Position numbers and translations under genes: made by a program. A DNA stretch of 64,000 nt from Serripes groenlandicus (Eukaryota > Mollusca > Bivalvia > Cardiida > Cardiidae). The stretch lies in assembly GCA_031761405.1 (NCBI GenBank), contig JASEVX010000003.1:145653527-145717526 (forward strand), in the 5' to 3' direction. Below are positions 22,992-33,883 of the stretch, one piece after another. The notes beneath the pieces are model-generated. The model was not told where the DNA came from. It saw only the letters and a program-made list of their open reading frames with translations, and did not search any database. The first letter of the stretch is position 1, and every line of letters begins with the position of its first letter.

Positions 22992-23506
22992 AATGATCCG
23001 ATGAATAAGTTTCGAAGAGGGAAAGATCAATTCAATACTGCAATTGAGAAAGAAAAAGAAACTATATAATCTACCAGGTTTTTCTTGCTATACATGTACA
23101 ATGACCCAATAAATCTTCTGAAAATCACGCATTTAACATATGTAAATAGGTGTAATGGGGTTCTATCACAGACAATTCAACTCGAGTGTACTGGATACCC
23201 ATCGACTGTTTCTGGGAACTAAAATAGTCTGATGGATACTAGATACATGGATGTTGCAAACTGTCGAAACTCCGAATTCGTTTTATGGACTGTCCATCTA
23301 GATTTCCATTACGATCCTGCAGAAAGAATATAAGAAGTTTCATGATGTTTGAATTATGTTGATCTGTAAGATAATAGAGGGATAATGATATGGAGTGCAC
23401 GCTTATCAGCGTTAGCAGAACATAATAGACAAGTATCCATGTTAAAACAGAGAACCCAATGGTTCCTTTCACCCAGGTTGCAGCTATATACATGTCAAAT
23501 AAGTTC

Positions 23507-26500
23507 TTGTTATAGTTCTTACTCCTCAATGCGTGGTATTAAACTACTAGCAGTTATTGTTATAGTTCTTACTCGTATTCTCTCAATACGTGGTACCAAA
23601 CTACTGGCAGTTCTTGTTATTGTTCTTACTCGTGTTATCTCAATGTGTGGTACCAAACTACTAGCAGTTCTTGTTATAGTTCTTACTTGTGTTCTCTTAA
23701 TGCGTGGTACCAAACTACTAGCAGTTCTTGTTATTGTTCTTACTCGTATTCTCCCAATGCGTGGTACCAAACTACTAGCAATTCTTGTTATAGTTCTTAC
23801 TCGTGTGCTCTTAATGCGTGGAAACCAAACTACTAGCAGTTCTTGTTATAGTTCTTACTCGTATTCGCTCAATGCTTGGTACCAAACTACTAGCAGTTCT
23901 TGTTATAGTTCTTACTCGTATTCTCTCAATGCGTGGTACCAAAATACTAGCAGTTCTTGTTATAGTTCTTACTCGTATTCTCTCAATGCGTGGTACCAAA
24001 CTACTAGCAGTTCTTGTTAAAGTTCTTACTCGTATTCTCTTAACGCGTGGTACCAAACTACTAGCAGTTCTTGGTATAGTTCTTACTCGTATTCTCTCAA
24101 TGCGTGGTACCAAACTACTAGTAGTTCTTGTTATAGTTCTTACTCGAATTCTCTCAATGCGTGGTACCAAACTACCAGCAGTTCTTGTTATTGTTCTTGC
24201 TCGTATGTTCTCAATACGTGGTACCAAACTACTATAAGTTTTTGTTATAATTCTTACTCATATTCTCTCAATGCGTGGTACCAAACTACTAGCAGTTATT
24301 GTTATTGTTCTTACTCGTGTTCTCTCAATGCGTGGTACCAAACTAATAGCAGTTCTTGTTATTGTTCTTACTCGTGTTCTCTTTATGCGTGGTACCAAAC
24401 TATTAGCAGTTCTTGTTATTGTTCTTGCTCGTATTCTCTCAATGCGTGGTACCAAGCCACCAGCAGTTATTGTTAAAGTTCTTACTCGTATTCTCTCAAT
24501 GCGTGGTACCAACCAAACTACTATCAGTTCTTGTTATTGTTTATACTAGTATTCTCTCAGTGCGTGGTACCAAACTACTATCAGTTCTTGTTATAGTTCT
24601 TGGTCGTATTCTCTTAATGCGTGGTACCAAACTACTAGAAGTTCTTGTTATTGTTCTTCCTCGTATTCTCTCAATGCGTGGTACCAAACTACTAGCAGTT
24701 CTTGTTATTGTTTATACTCGTATTCTCTCAATGCGTGGTACCAAACTACTATCAGTTCTTGTTATAGTTCTTGGTCGTATTTTCTTAATGCGTGGTACCA
24801 AACTACTAGAAGTTCTTGTTATTGTTCTTCCTCGTATTCTCTCAATGCGTGGTACCAAACTACTAGCAGTTCTTGTTATAGTTCTTACTCGTATTCTCTC
24901 AATGCGTGGTACCAAACTACTAGCAGTTCTTGTTATAGTTCTTACTTGTATTTGCTCAATGCGTGGTACCAAACTACTAGCAGTTCTTGTTATAGTTCTT
25001 TCTCGTATTCTCTCAATGCGTGGTACCAAACTACTAGCACTTCTTGTTATAGTTCTTACTCGTGTTCTCTCAATGCGTGGTACCAAACTAATAGCAGTTC
25101 TTGTTATTGTTCTTACTCGTGTTCTCTTAATGCGTGGTACCAAACTATTAGCAGTTCTTGTTATAGTTCTTGCTCGTATTCTCTCAATGCGTGGTACCAA
25201 GCTACCAGCAGTTATTGTTAAAGTTTTTACTCGTATTCTCTTAATACGTGGTACCAAACTACTAGCAGTTAATGTTATTGTTCTTACTCGTATTATCTCA
25301 ATGCGTGGTACCAAACTACTAGCAGTTCTTGTTATTGTTCTTGCTCGTATTTTCTCAATGCGTGGTACCAAGCCACCAGCAGTTATTGTTAAAGTTCTTA
25401 CTCGTATTCTCTCAATGCGTGGTACCAAACTACTATCAGTTCTTGTTATTGTTTATACTCGTATTCTCTCAATGAGTGGTACCAAACTACTATCAGTTCT
25501 TGTTATAGTTCTTGGTCGTATTCTCTTAATGCGTGGTACCAAACTACTAGAAGTTCTTGTTATTGTTCTTCCTCGTATTCTCTCAATGCGTGGTACTAAA
25601 CTACTAGCAGTTCTTGTTATAGTTCTTATTCGTATTCTCTCAATGCGTGGTACCAAACTACTAGCAGGTCTTGTTATAGTTCTAACTCGTATTCTCTCAA
25701 CGCGTGGTACCAAACTACTAGCAGTTCTTGGTATAATTCTTACCTGTATTCTCTCAATGCGTGATACCAAACTACTAGCAGTTCTTGTTATAGTTTTTAC
25801 TCGTGTACTCTTAATGCGTGGAAACCAAACTACTAGCAGTTCTTGTTATAGTTCTTAATCGTATTCGCTCAATGCGTGGTACCAAACTACTAGCAGTTCT
25901 TGTTATAGTTCTTTCTCGTATTCTCTGAATGCGTGGTACCAAACTACTAGCAGTTCTTGTTATAGTTCTTACTCGTATTCTCTTAACGCGTGGTACCAAA
26001 CTACTAGCAGTTCTTGGTATAGTTCTTACTCGTATTCTCTCAATGCGTGGTACCAAACTACCAGCAGTTATTGTTATTGTTCTTACTCCTATGTTCTCAA
26101 TACGCGGTACCAAACTACTATGAATTTTTGTTATAGTTCTTACTCATATTCTCTCAATGCGTGGTACCAAACTACTAGCAGTTATTGTTATTGTTATTAC
26201 TCGTGTTCTCTCTATGCGCGGTACCAAACTAATAGCAGATCTTGTTATTGTTCTTACTCGTGTTCTCTTAATGCGTGGTATTAAACTATTAGCAGTTCTT
26301 GTTATAGTTCTTGCTCGTATTCTCTCAATGCGTGGTACCAAGTTACCAGCAGTTATTTTTAAAGTTTTTACTCGTATTCTCTTAATGCGTGGTACCAAAC
26401 TACTAGCAGTTATTGTTATTGTTCTTACTCGTATTATCTCAATGCGTGGTACCAAACTACTAGCAGTTCTTGTTATTGTTCTTGCACGTATTCTCTCAAT

Positions 26501-27945
26501 GCGTGGTACCAAGACACCAGCAGGTATTGTTAAAGTTCTTACTCGTCTTCTCTCAATGCGTGGTACCAAACTACTAGCAGTTCTTGTTATTGTTTATACT
26601 CGTATTCTCTCAATGCGTGGTACCAAACTACTATCAGTTCTTGGTATAGTTCCTACTCGTATTCTCTCAATGCGTTGTACCAAACTACTAGTAGTTCTTG
26701 TTATAGTTCTTACTCGAATTCTCTCAATACGTGGTACCAAACTACCAGCAGTTCTTGTTATTGTTCTTACTCGTATGTTCTCAATACGTGGTACCAAACT
26801 ACTATCAGTTTTTGTTATAGTTCTTACTCATATTCTCTCAATGCGTGGAACCAAACTACTAGCAGTTCTTGTTAGTGTTCTTACTCGTGTTCTCTCAATG
26901 CGTGGTACCAAACTAATAGCAGTTCTTGTTATTGTTCTTACTCGTGTTCTCTTAATGCGTGGTACCAAACTATTAGCAGTTCTTGTTATAGTTCTTGCTC
27001 GTATTCTCTCAATGCGTGGTACCAAGCTACCAGCAGTTATTGTTAAAGTTTTTACTCGTATTCTCTTAATGCGTGGTACCAAACTACTAGCAGTTAATGT
27101 TATTGTTCTTACTCGTATTATCTCAATGCGTGGTACCAAACTACTAACAGTTCTTGTTATTGTTCTTCCTCGTATTCTCTCAATGCGTGGTACCAAGCCA
27201 CCAGCAGTTATTGTTAAAGTTCTTACTCGTATTCTCTCAATGCGTGGTACCAAACTACTAGCAGTTCTTGTTATTGTTTATACTCGTATTCTATCAATGC
27301 GTGGTACCAAACTACTATCAGTTCTTGTTATAGTTCTTGGTCGTATTCTCTTAATGCGTGGTACCAAACTACTAGCAGTTATTGTTATAGTTCTTACTCG
27401 TTTTCTCTCAATGCGTGGTACCAAACTACTAGCAGTTCTTGTTATAGTTCTTACTTGTATTTGCTCAATGCGTGGTACCAAACTACTAGAAGTTCTTGTT
27501 ATAGTTCTTACTGGTATTCTCACAATCTGTGGTACCAAACTACTAGCAGTTCTTGTTATAGTTGTTAATCGTATTCTCTCAATGCGTGGTACCAAACTAC
27601 TAGCAGTTCTTGTTAAAGTTGTTAATCGTATTCTCTCAATGCGTGATACTAAACTACTAGCAGTTCTTGTTATAGTTATTAATCGTATTATGTCAATGCG
27701 CGGTACCAAACTACTATCAGTTCTTGTTATAGTTCTTACTCGTGTTCCCTCAATGCGTGGTACCAAACTACTAGCAGTTATTGTTATTGTTCTTACTCGT
27801 ATTCTCTCAATGCGTGGTACCAAACTACCAGCAGTTCTTGTTATAGTTCTTATTCGTATTCTTTCAATGCGTGGTACCAAACTACTAGCAGTTCTTGTTA
27901 TTTTACTTACTCGTGTTCTCTCAATACGTGGTACCAAACTTCTAG
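23507..27945 (+). repeat. 57-bp satellite, about 78 units
   Basis: The unit runs gtggtaccaaactactagca, then gttcttgttatagttcttac, then tcgtattctctcaatgc (57 bp). Each unit normally has one GGTACC palindrome. Because 57 is 3 x 19, translation repeats every 19 residues and several frames stay open: MRGTKLLAVLVIVLTRILS-like (+; e.g. 24413-25858, 481 codons, and 26157-27974, 605 codons), a Tyr/Ser-rich NAWYQTTSSSCYSSYSYSL frame (+), and VPRIERIRVRTITRTASSL on the minus strand (e.g. 24712-25428). Indels at 23821 (+1), about 24508 (+4) and 25821 (+1) break the plus frames. Variant units recur in the same order, showing higher-order structure. I treat it as noncoding satellite. Confidence 0.95.
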
Positions 27946-27970
27946 TGAAGTCCGTGTCCCTGTACATTTT

Positions 27971-28201
27971 TTAACCCTTTTCTTATACAGACATTTTATC
28001 ACGCCTCTGCAGCAGATGACTTTTGAAACCATTGTGACAAAAGGCGAACTTGCTCAAAACGAGCAAATATTCTTCTTTTGTCACAATGTTTTCAACTCTT
28101 TTTAGTAAATTTACCTACAATAGCATGAGCTTTTCCGTATTTATCCCTAGATGTTTACAAAGTCGTCTGCTGCAGATTTGTTGTATATGGGACAGGGTTA
28201 A
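27971..28201 (+). mobile_element. MITE-1 copy (28.0 kb)
   Basis: About 230 bp with ends ttaaccctt...agggttaa, tctgcagcagatgac on the left and gtcgtctgctgcaga on the right, and the internal hairpin cttgctc-aaaac-gagcaa. It starts 26 bp after the last satellite unit. MITE-1 is quasi-palindromic, with TTAA-type termini and no coding capacity. Confidence 0.85.
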
Positions 28202-28207
28202 CTCTGC

Positions 28208-28406
28208 CAGCGCCGAATGTCTAATTTATACCAATCCATGCTCAAATCGGGCAACTCAACTGTTCATGTTATAATATTTTTGGAATATTGCGATAACTAA
28301 TATATGCAAAGAATACTGATTTCCGGTGAGGCAACTCGCCGTTATGATCTGAATCACCCGAATCTGTATTGTTTGCAAAACTTCAATATTGCCATTGACG
28401 CTGAAC
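28208..28406 (+). mobile_element. R3 repeat copy (28.2 kb)
   Basis: Begins cagcgccgaa and ends gacgctgaac, imperfect inverted ends. The shared internal landmark is ctgatttc(c/a)ggtgag...ctgtattgtttgcaaa. Other copies lie at about 52365 and 59342; all three are next to a MITE-1 copy. Confidence 0.65.
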
Positions 28407-28745
28407 GGTTTTATTCGCTGTCCGACTATTTGCCTGATTAGCTAATACTGTATGTAATAACTGTACTGATGACACGGGCCAGTAATGTTAAACTGACTTA
28501 CACGCTTATTATGTTTTTTAGTGAATATGTATAGGTATTTATATTACTAATCATGTCAGTAATTATCTTAATTCCAGGATAGTTGTATTTTAATAGTCGT
28601 TAATAGTTCATAGGATAGTGTCTGTTGTCCAATATGGACGGGAATATCCGCCAAAACTCTATTATATAATGTCCATAACCAAACCTGGGTGTAAATGACA
28701 ATCTACTTACAAACAATGACATTATATGTAAAACTTAAAATAACA
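28407..28745. other. unannotated DNA
   Basis: Nothing recognisable between the R3 copy and the LINE fragment. Confidence 0.5.
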
Positions 28746-28899
28746 CTATTGGCAAAGACGAAATGCGCCTTCCAGACTACCAAGAATCAGACTGGACTGG
28801 TTTTGGGGGTTGCTTTTGACGTCAAAGATAACCTCATAACCAACGGAATTAGACTGTGACTTGGACATTCTTTTACGGTTGACGGTTATAAAATTTGTC

Positions 28900-29760
28900 T
28901 CGGAAATTTCAAAATCTGTATTGAATATGGAAAATGTTGTGCACGAACGTACATACCATAGTACTGATGGTGGTACACGTACTGATCTTTGTATCACAAT
29001 CCTTCTTCATCATTCATCCCTGATTCATAAAGTTAACATATCGCACAGCCTAGTAATTCTTGAAGTTAAGTGTTAACGTTTCTAGCCAAGGTCATTTAAG
29101 AGAACTAGACGTAGTTATAACCTTGCTGTTTATGAAAATCTAAACCCCCACCTAGCTCGAGTTGAATGGGATAACGAAGTTTTTAATAGTAACAATTTTT
29201 ATACATGTGTGATATGTTGATAATTGTGAATTATCCCGTCTCAAACAGAAGTAATACGCCATAAAACATTCATGAACAAGTCCGTCGTTATAAAAAGCGC
29301 GAGACAAGTCGCGTCCATCTTACAGCTAAATCGGATACATTCCAGTACATTCCGGCAAAAAGGAAACTAGGTAATTACGCTAGTTCATGAGTAAAGATAT
29401 TAATTCAAATTCAGAAGCGTTCACAACTAATTGACAGTATGTTGCCAAGATCAACAATCTTAATCATAATCACAGAAAACCGCCTGTCAAAGGATAATGG
29501 TCAAATTACCATTCACCCTGAAGATAAGACAGAAGCTTTTAATAACGATTTCTGTTCCGTTTCTAAACGGGACCCAGATCTTCCGGAATTCCCCTTAGGT
29601 ACTCAGTTAAGCATAGATCAAGTAACTGTCACTGAACAGGAGGTTACCGATCACCTTTAACTGTTATAGCCTTCCAAGCCCGTCAGACCCAGACACCATT
29701 AGCCCTAAACTACTTACCAATAGTGTACCTACAAGTGTTAACGTTGACTTAATTGTTTAG
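28900..29760 (+). pseudogene. LINE fragment: endonuclease end to pre-RT linker
   Basis: Plus-strand frames give TRTDLCITILLHHSSLIHKV...ISHSLVILEVK (28960-29070), like the C-terminal TLDL...NPSLI...SDHDIV...EVK region of an AP endonuclease. Then comes a broken linker, and at 29439-29660 GQITIHPEDKTEAFNNDFCS followed by QVTVTEQEVTDHL, resembling the pre-RT D-x-x-x-KAE-x-FN-x-FxSV and ITxxEVxxxL pattern of jockey/CR1-like LINEs. The serine where the endonuclease SDH aspartate is expected, and several stops, mark it as dead. No RT motif follows. Confidence 0.55.
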
Positions 29761-30405
29761 CATATCGCTATCGAACAGTATTTCACCGCGTATGTTGAAA
29801 TGTTAACACTATGCCTGCTATAAACGGATCATCAACAAGACATCATCTATATACAGGCCAACATACTCTAGAAGATTCTATCTTAACATTTCTATTTAAA
29901 ATCCTTAACTTTTTATGGAAATAAACATAAATGCTGCGTTCAACCGTTTGACTCCATTGTCATCAGTTAATAAGTACATCCATCCTTCTGCGTGTTTAAT
30001 TGTGATCCCGTTATGGCCTGGTCAGACACACATATTGCGGATAGGGCGGATAGTTGCGGATAAAATCCGCAGTCTTCCGCAGAATTTGTGGGCTCGGCCT
30101 ATTTTCTTACGGATACAGTTACCTATAGATGCGGATAGATAAGGATGGTTGAAGATAAATGCGGATCTCGGCGGTTAGACACGTTCCCTTTGAATTGACA
30201 AAATGCGGAAAGATACGCATAGATACGGATTACTTACCTTCTGCCACTTTTGATGCGGATATATACTTTCAGATACGGACTGTTGCGTATACCTTGCGGA
30301 TAGAAGGGGTGAGGTCCACAATCTCCATTGGCATTTTGAACAAGTTACATCTACAAATCATTGGAAAATTATATTGAATTACTGCTGAAGTTGGATATTT
30401 CTGTC

Positions 30406-30413
30406 TATAAATA
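30406..30413 (+). promoter_or_regulatory. TATA box inside the transposon
   Basis: tataaata lies 70 bp upstream of the ATG at 30483 in the repeat-free centre of the element, plausibly the remnant promoter of its transposition gene. Confidence 0.45.
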
Positions 30414-30482
30414 GGATACTAGATAATCTAGGATACTTTTGGAGTCTACTAGTGTATACATTGGCAAAGTTGTGTGATAAAC

Positions 30483-30671
30483 ATGCCAGCAAAGAAGCAG
30501 CAGAAGAATAGGCAGCCTCCCCAGAAGGCAAACTCTCCACCTCCAACATCTCAACAAGAGACTATAACAATCCGTATTTATCCGTATCTTAAATTAGCTA
30601 TTCGTAATTATCCGCATTCATCCCCACAAATAGGTATCTGTCAATATTGGGACACAAGCTATCCGTATTGA
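30483..30671 (+). pseudogene. truncated N-terminus of a transposon protein
   Basis: From the ATG at 30483 the frame reads MPAKKQQKNRQPPQKANSPP, a basic, Gln/Pro-rich N-terminus of about 25 residues. It then runs into the subterminal repeats and stops at 30671 after 62 codons. Such a start without a domain fits an internally deleted transposase or accessory (DNA-binding) protein. An upstream in-frame GTG at 30474 is less likely to be the start. No catalytic residues are present and the family is not identifiable. Confidence 0.4.
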
Positions 30672-31059
30672 AACATTTCTGGAAGTAACAGTCCGTAACA
30701 ATACGCAGAACGAGACCCGTAATTAACCGTAACTAAAGGTAACGATCCGCATGAAACCGTATCAGTCCACAACTTGGGATGGACCTCGGACGGATAGGTT
30801 TAGATACGGATTAGATTCGGATAAATACGGGTGAATGCTTTCAGTTAGCTTCAGTTACGGATCATTACGTTTTACTTGTCCGCGCTTGAATTTTGAAACT
30901 TTTCAAAATTTGGATGCGGATCCTGTGGACCCTGCAGATACGATACGTACAGTTACGGACTCTGCGGATGCGATACGGGCCATTACGGATAGAAGGGATT
31001 GATACGGACGAGCCATCCGTAGCATCCGCAGAATCCGTATATGTGTGTCTGACTAGGGC

Positions 31060-31648
31060 ATTGCCGAGGTACAAACTCATACACATATGGGCCTAACATT
31101 TCAAGTGAATGACGCCGCTTGGGCGTCACATATAGAAGCTATATACCACATCTCAAAGTTGCCTAAGCATTCAGTTAATCGCATCTGATGGACCATAAAT
31201 ACATGTATACATTACTTTTGTCAATGGCATTCCGGATTATGTTGACTCAAGTTCGGACATATTTACTAACTACTAAGTAAATGTCTGACTTGCCCCTGAC
31301 AACGTCAATATCGGAACAGTACGCACATATATAATAACAAGCACAAGGCGCAACTGATCGCTGTCATTTGTTACGTAGAAATAGGAATTGAATCATTATA
31401 TATACATTGAGAAACCCCAAATGAGCCGCTAACAGGTTGTTCCAACAGTAGTTAACAGACCTCACCATTCATTCATTCCGACAAAACCTGTCATTAATTT
31501 GCTTTCTGTCGGTTTTAATCTGCGTATTATCTATTTCGGACGTTCTCAAATTAAACCAACTCAGGATTAAAACCGACCATCGCTTTATTTTTGTCTCGGT
31601 AATAGACGTGAAAATATAATGCTTTGTCAGGTTAGATACGGCGATAGT
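31060..31648. other. unannotated DNA
   Basis: No recognisable feature between two mobile elements. Confidence 0.5.
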
Positions 31649-31694
31649 AATTTGTACGAAAGCCTATTAGGACCATCTGAGAAAAAAAAATATC

Positions 31695-32135
31695 GTAAAG
31701 TCAAAATAACGCGAAAAAAGGCGTTATAATGCGAAAAAAGGCGAAGTAACGCGAAACAAGGCGAAGTAACGCGAAACAAGACATAATAACGCAAAGTAAA
31801 GGCGTAATAATGCGAAGTAATGCGTAGTAACGCGAATTAAGGCATTATAACGCGAAAAAAGGCGTAATAACGCGAAAATAAAGGTGTATTAACGCTAATA
31901 AAAAGCGTTATAACGCGAAATAAAGGCGTAATAACGCGAAAATAAACGCGTAATAACGCGAAAATAAACGCGTTATAACGCTAAACAAAGGCGTATTAAT
32001 GCTAATAAAAGGCCTTATAACGCGAAAGAAAGGCGTAGTAATGCAAAAATAAAGTCGTAATAACGCGGGAAAAGGGCGTTATAACGCGGGAAAAAAAGGC
32101 GTAATAACGCGAAATAAAGTCGTAATAACGCCTTT
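31695..32135 (+). repeat. degenerate 'aacgcgaaa(n)aaaggcg' array
   Basis: Irregular 16-22-bp units containing taacgcg, aaa and ggcgtaa/ggcgtta repeat about 25 times. CpG-containing motifs persist in every unit although the surroundings are AT-rich. Confidence 0.85.
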
Positions 32136-32174
32136 TTAGCTATATATATAAATCGATTACTGCTTTGAAGACTC

Positions 32175-32878
32175 TTTTTCAACTATGAATCTACGACCCA
32201 GATCAACCAATTCGCTATGTTTTTTCATTGGCTGAGCTACGATTTACGACCCAGATCAACCAACTCGCTATGTCTTTTGAGTGGTTCAGCTACGATCTAC
32301 GACCCAGATCAACCAATACGCCATGTTTTTCTCAGTGGCTGAGCTACGATCGATGACCCAGATCGACCAACTCGCTATGTTTTTATATTGGCTCACCTAC
32401 GATCTACGACCCAGATCAACCAATTCGAATTTTTATTTCAGTGGCTGAGCTACTATCTAAGACCCAGATCAAACAATTTTCTATTTTTTTTCAGTGGCTG
32501 CGCTACGATCTACGACCAAGATCAACCAATTAGCTATGTGTTTTGAGTGGTTGAACTACGATATATGACCCGTATCAACCAATTCGCTATGTTCTTCAAT
32601 GACTTAGCTACGATCTACGACCCAGATCAACCAACTTAGTATGTTTTTTCATTGGCTGAGCTAAGATCTACGAGCCAGATCAGCCAATCAGCTATGCGAT
32701 TTGAGTGGCTTACCTACAACCTAGACCAACCAATTCGCTATGTGTTTTGAGTGGTTGAGCTACGATTTACGACCCAGATCAGACAATACGCCATGTGTTT
32801 TCATTGGCTGAGCTACGATATACGACCCAGATCAACCAATGCGCAATGTTTTTTTCATTAGCTGAGCTACGATCTACG
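32175..32878 (+). repeat. ~53-bp array
   Basis: About 12-13 units of 'ctacgacccagatcaaccaa', 'ttcgctatgtttttt', 'cattggctgagctacgat' with substitutions and length changes. It abuts the inverted copy at the palindromic junction gatctac-gtc-gtagatc (32871-32887). Confidence 0.9.
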
Positions 32879-32880
32879 TC

Positions 32881-33092
32881 GTAGATCGTAGCTCAGCCAC
32901 TGAAAAAAATAGAAAATTGTTTTATCTGGGTCTTAGATAGTAGCTCAGCCACTAAAATAAAAATTCGAATTGGTTGATCTGGGTCGTAGATCGTAGGTGA
33001 ACCAATATAAAAACATAGCGAGTTGGTCGATCTGGGTCGTCGATCGTAGCTCAGCCACTGAGAAAAACATGGCGTATTGGTTGATCTGGGTC
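32881..33092 (-). repeat. inverted duplication of the 53-bp array
   Basis: Reverse complement of 32301-32516 with only a few mismatches, including the distinctive long-T unit and the unit with attcgaatttttattt. About 365 bp of the same array separate the arms, so transcripts or single strands would fold into a long hairpin. Confidence 0.9.
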
Positions 33093-33115
33093 GCTAAGAG
33101 GCTTTCGTAAATTTG

Positions 33116-33660
33116 AACAAACATCTCTATGATCATATAAATTGTGCAGTGACACGATTGTGAAGATGCGTCAATTATTTATCTTTCCTTCAGACTCATA
33201 ATTCGTAACCTGTTTCCTCAGTGTATATTAAATAAACTTTAACTTATTACTGCGCGGGGATGATCGTGTTGGTCGGGAAGAAACATGTGTGTTCATATAT
33301 ACATGCCTATAGGGTACTTGAACTCTGAATAAGAAAAGATAAAAACAATGTAATTAGCATAAAAATAATTAAATAACAAGGTATGCAATTTTAAATTGGT
33401 ATACGTGTCTTTTGAATACTATGATCGTACTTTTCCATTTGTTGTTAAAGAGATGCTTGCATGTTTGCACTATTTGATATAATTGCAATAATAGTGTCTG
33501 CATGTTCGTAGTATTGTACATTTGTTTTATTGTGGCTATCATTATAACAAGAGTACGCATGTGTGTACTGTGGACGGTTTAATAAGGAGCGCATCTATTT
33601 GTAACTATTAATGCTTTGTACTATATGCATGCTTCTGATTATATTGAAGTGAACGCATGC
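33116..33660. other. unannotated AT-rich DNA
   Basis: Nothing recognisable. Words of the form 'gcatg...gta(c/t)t' recur loosely through 33430-34130 without a clear period. Confidence 0.45.
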
Positions 33661-33677
33661 GAGTACTATTCTATTGA

Positions 33678-33870
33678 TTTATTTATTTTACGCCGCTTTC
33701 GACATTATTTCAGCTATATCACGGCGACAGTTCACTTGTTCATGATTCCTGGGTAAACAATCCAGTACTAGGCTAGACAATGTGCCTTGCCCAAGGGCAC
33801 TCCATCATGACCGTAGTGCCGGACCGGGGATCGAACCCGGGACACCCGGTTTCGAAATCCCCGACGCTAA
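33678..33870 (-). mobile_element. tRNA-derived SINE with target-site duplication
   Basis: The minus-strand head contains gtttagcgtcggggatttcg (A-box-like) and ccgggttcgatccccgg (B-box near 33840-33824). The core reads tttacgccgctttcgacatt then atttcagctatatcacggc on the plus strand, as in the 8.4-kb copy. Flanking repeats actattctattga (33665-33677) and actattgtattga (33871-33883) differ by one base. Confidence 0.8.
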
Positions 33871-33883
33871 ACTATTGTATTGA

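Larger units (their letters stand above)
20591..23506. repeat. 2.9-kb segmental duplication, copy 2
   Basis: Second copy, ending at ...aaataagttc (23506), exactly where the 57-bp satellite begins. Copy 1 ends at the same aaataagttc and is followed by copy 2 instead. The satellite therefore adjoined the ancestral segment and only one copy kept that neighbour. Confidence 0.95.
30017..31057. mobile_element. 1.04-kb DNA transposon derivative with subterminal repeats
   Basis: Terminal inverted repeats CCTGGTCAGACACACATAT (30017-30035) and its reverse complement with one mismatch (31039-31057). The outer ~350 bp on each side is packed with short motifs (t)gcggata, tacggat, atccgca and atccgta in both orientations, the subterminal-repeat pattern of some cut-and-paste transposons. 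The centre (30310-30560) lacks them and holds a TATA box and the start of a frame, so this looks like an internally deleted derivative. Superfamily not assigned; the flanking target duplication was not resolved. Confidence 0.8.
31655..33109. mobile_element. satellite-bearing element with short inverted ends
   Basis: The 16-bp ends tacgaaagcctattag (31655-31670) and ctaagaggctttcgta (33094-33109) are inverted repeats with one mismatch, and the direct repeat aatttg flanks them exactly (31649-31654, 33110-33115). The interior is two different tandem arrays followed by an inverted duplication. No coding frame. It resembles, in concept, tandem-repeat-carrying mobile elements described from bivalves; the family is not identified. 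Confidence 0.7.

Noticed and set aside
24413..27974. Large membrane protein gene (481- and 605-codon ORFs)
   Set aside because: The frames are by-products of a 57-bp tandem repeat with no start context, are broken by indels elsewhere in the array, and are matched by equally open frames on the other strand.
33824..33870. tRNA gene on the minus strand
   Set aside because: Only the B-box half is convincing and it is part of a SINE with target-site duplications.
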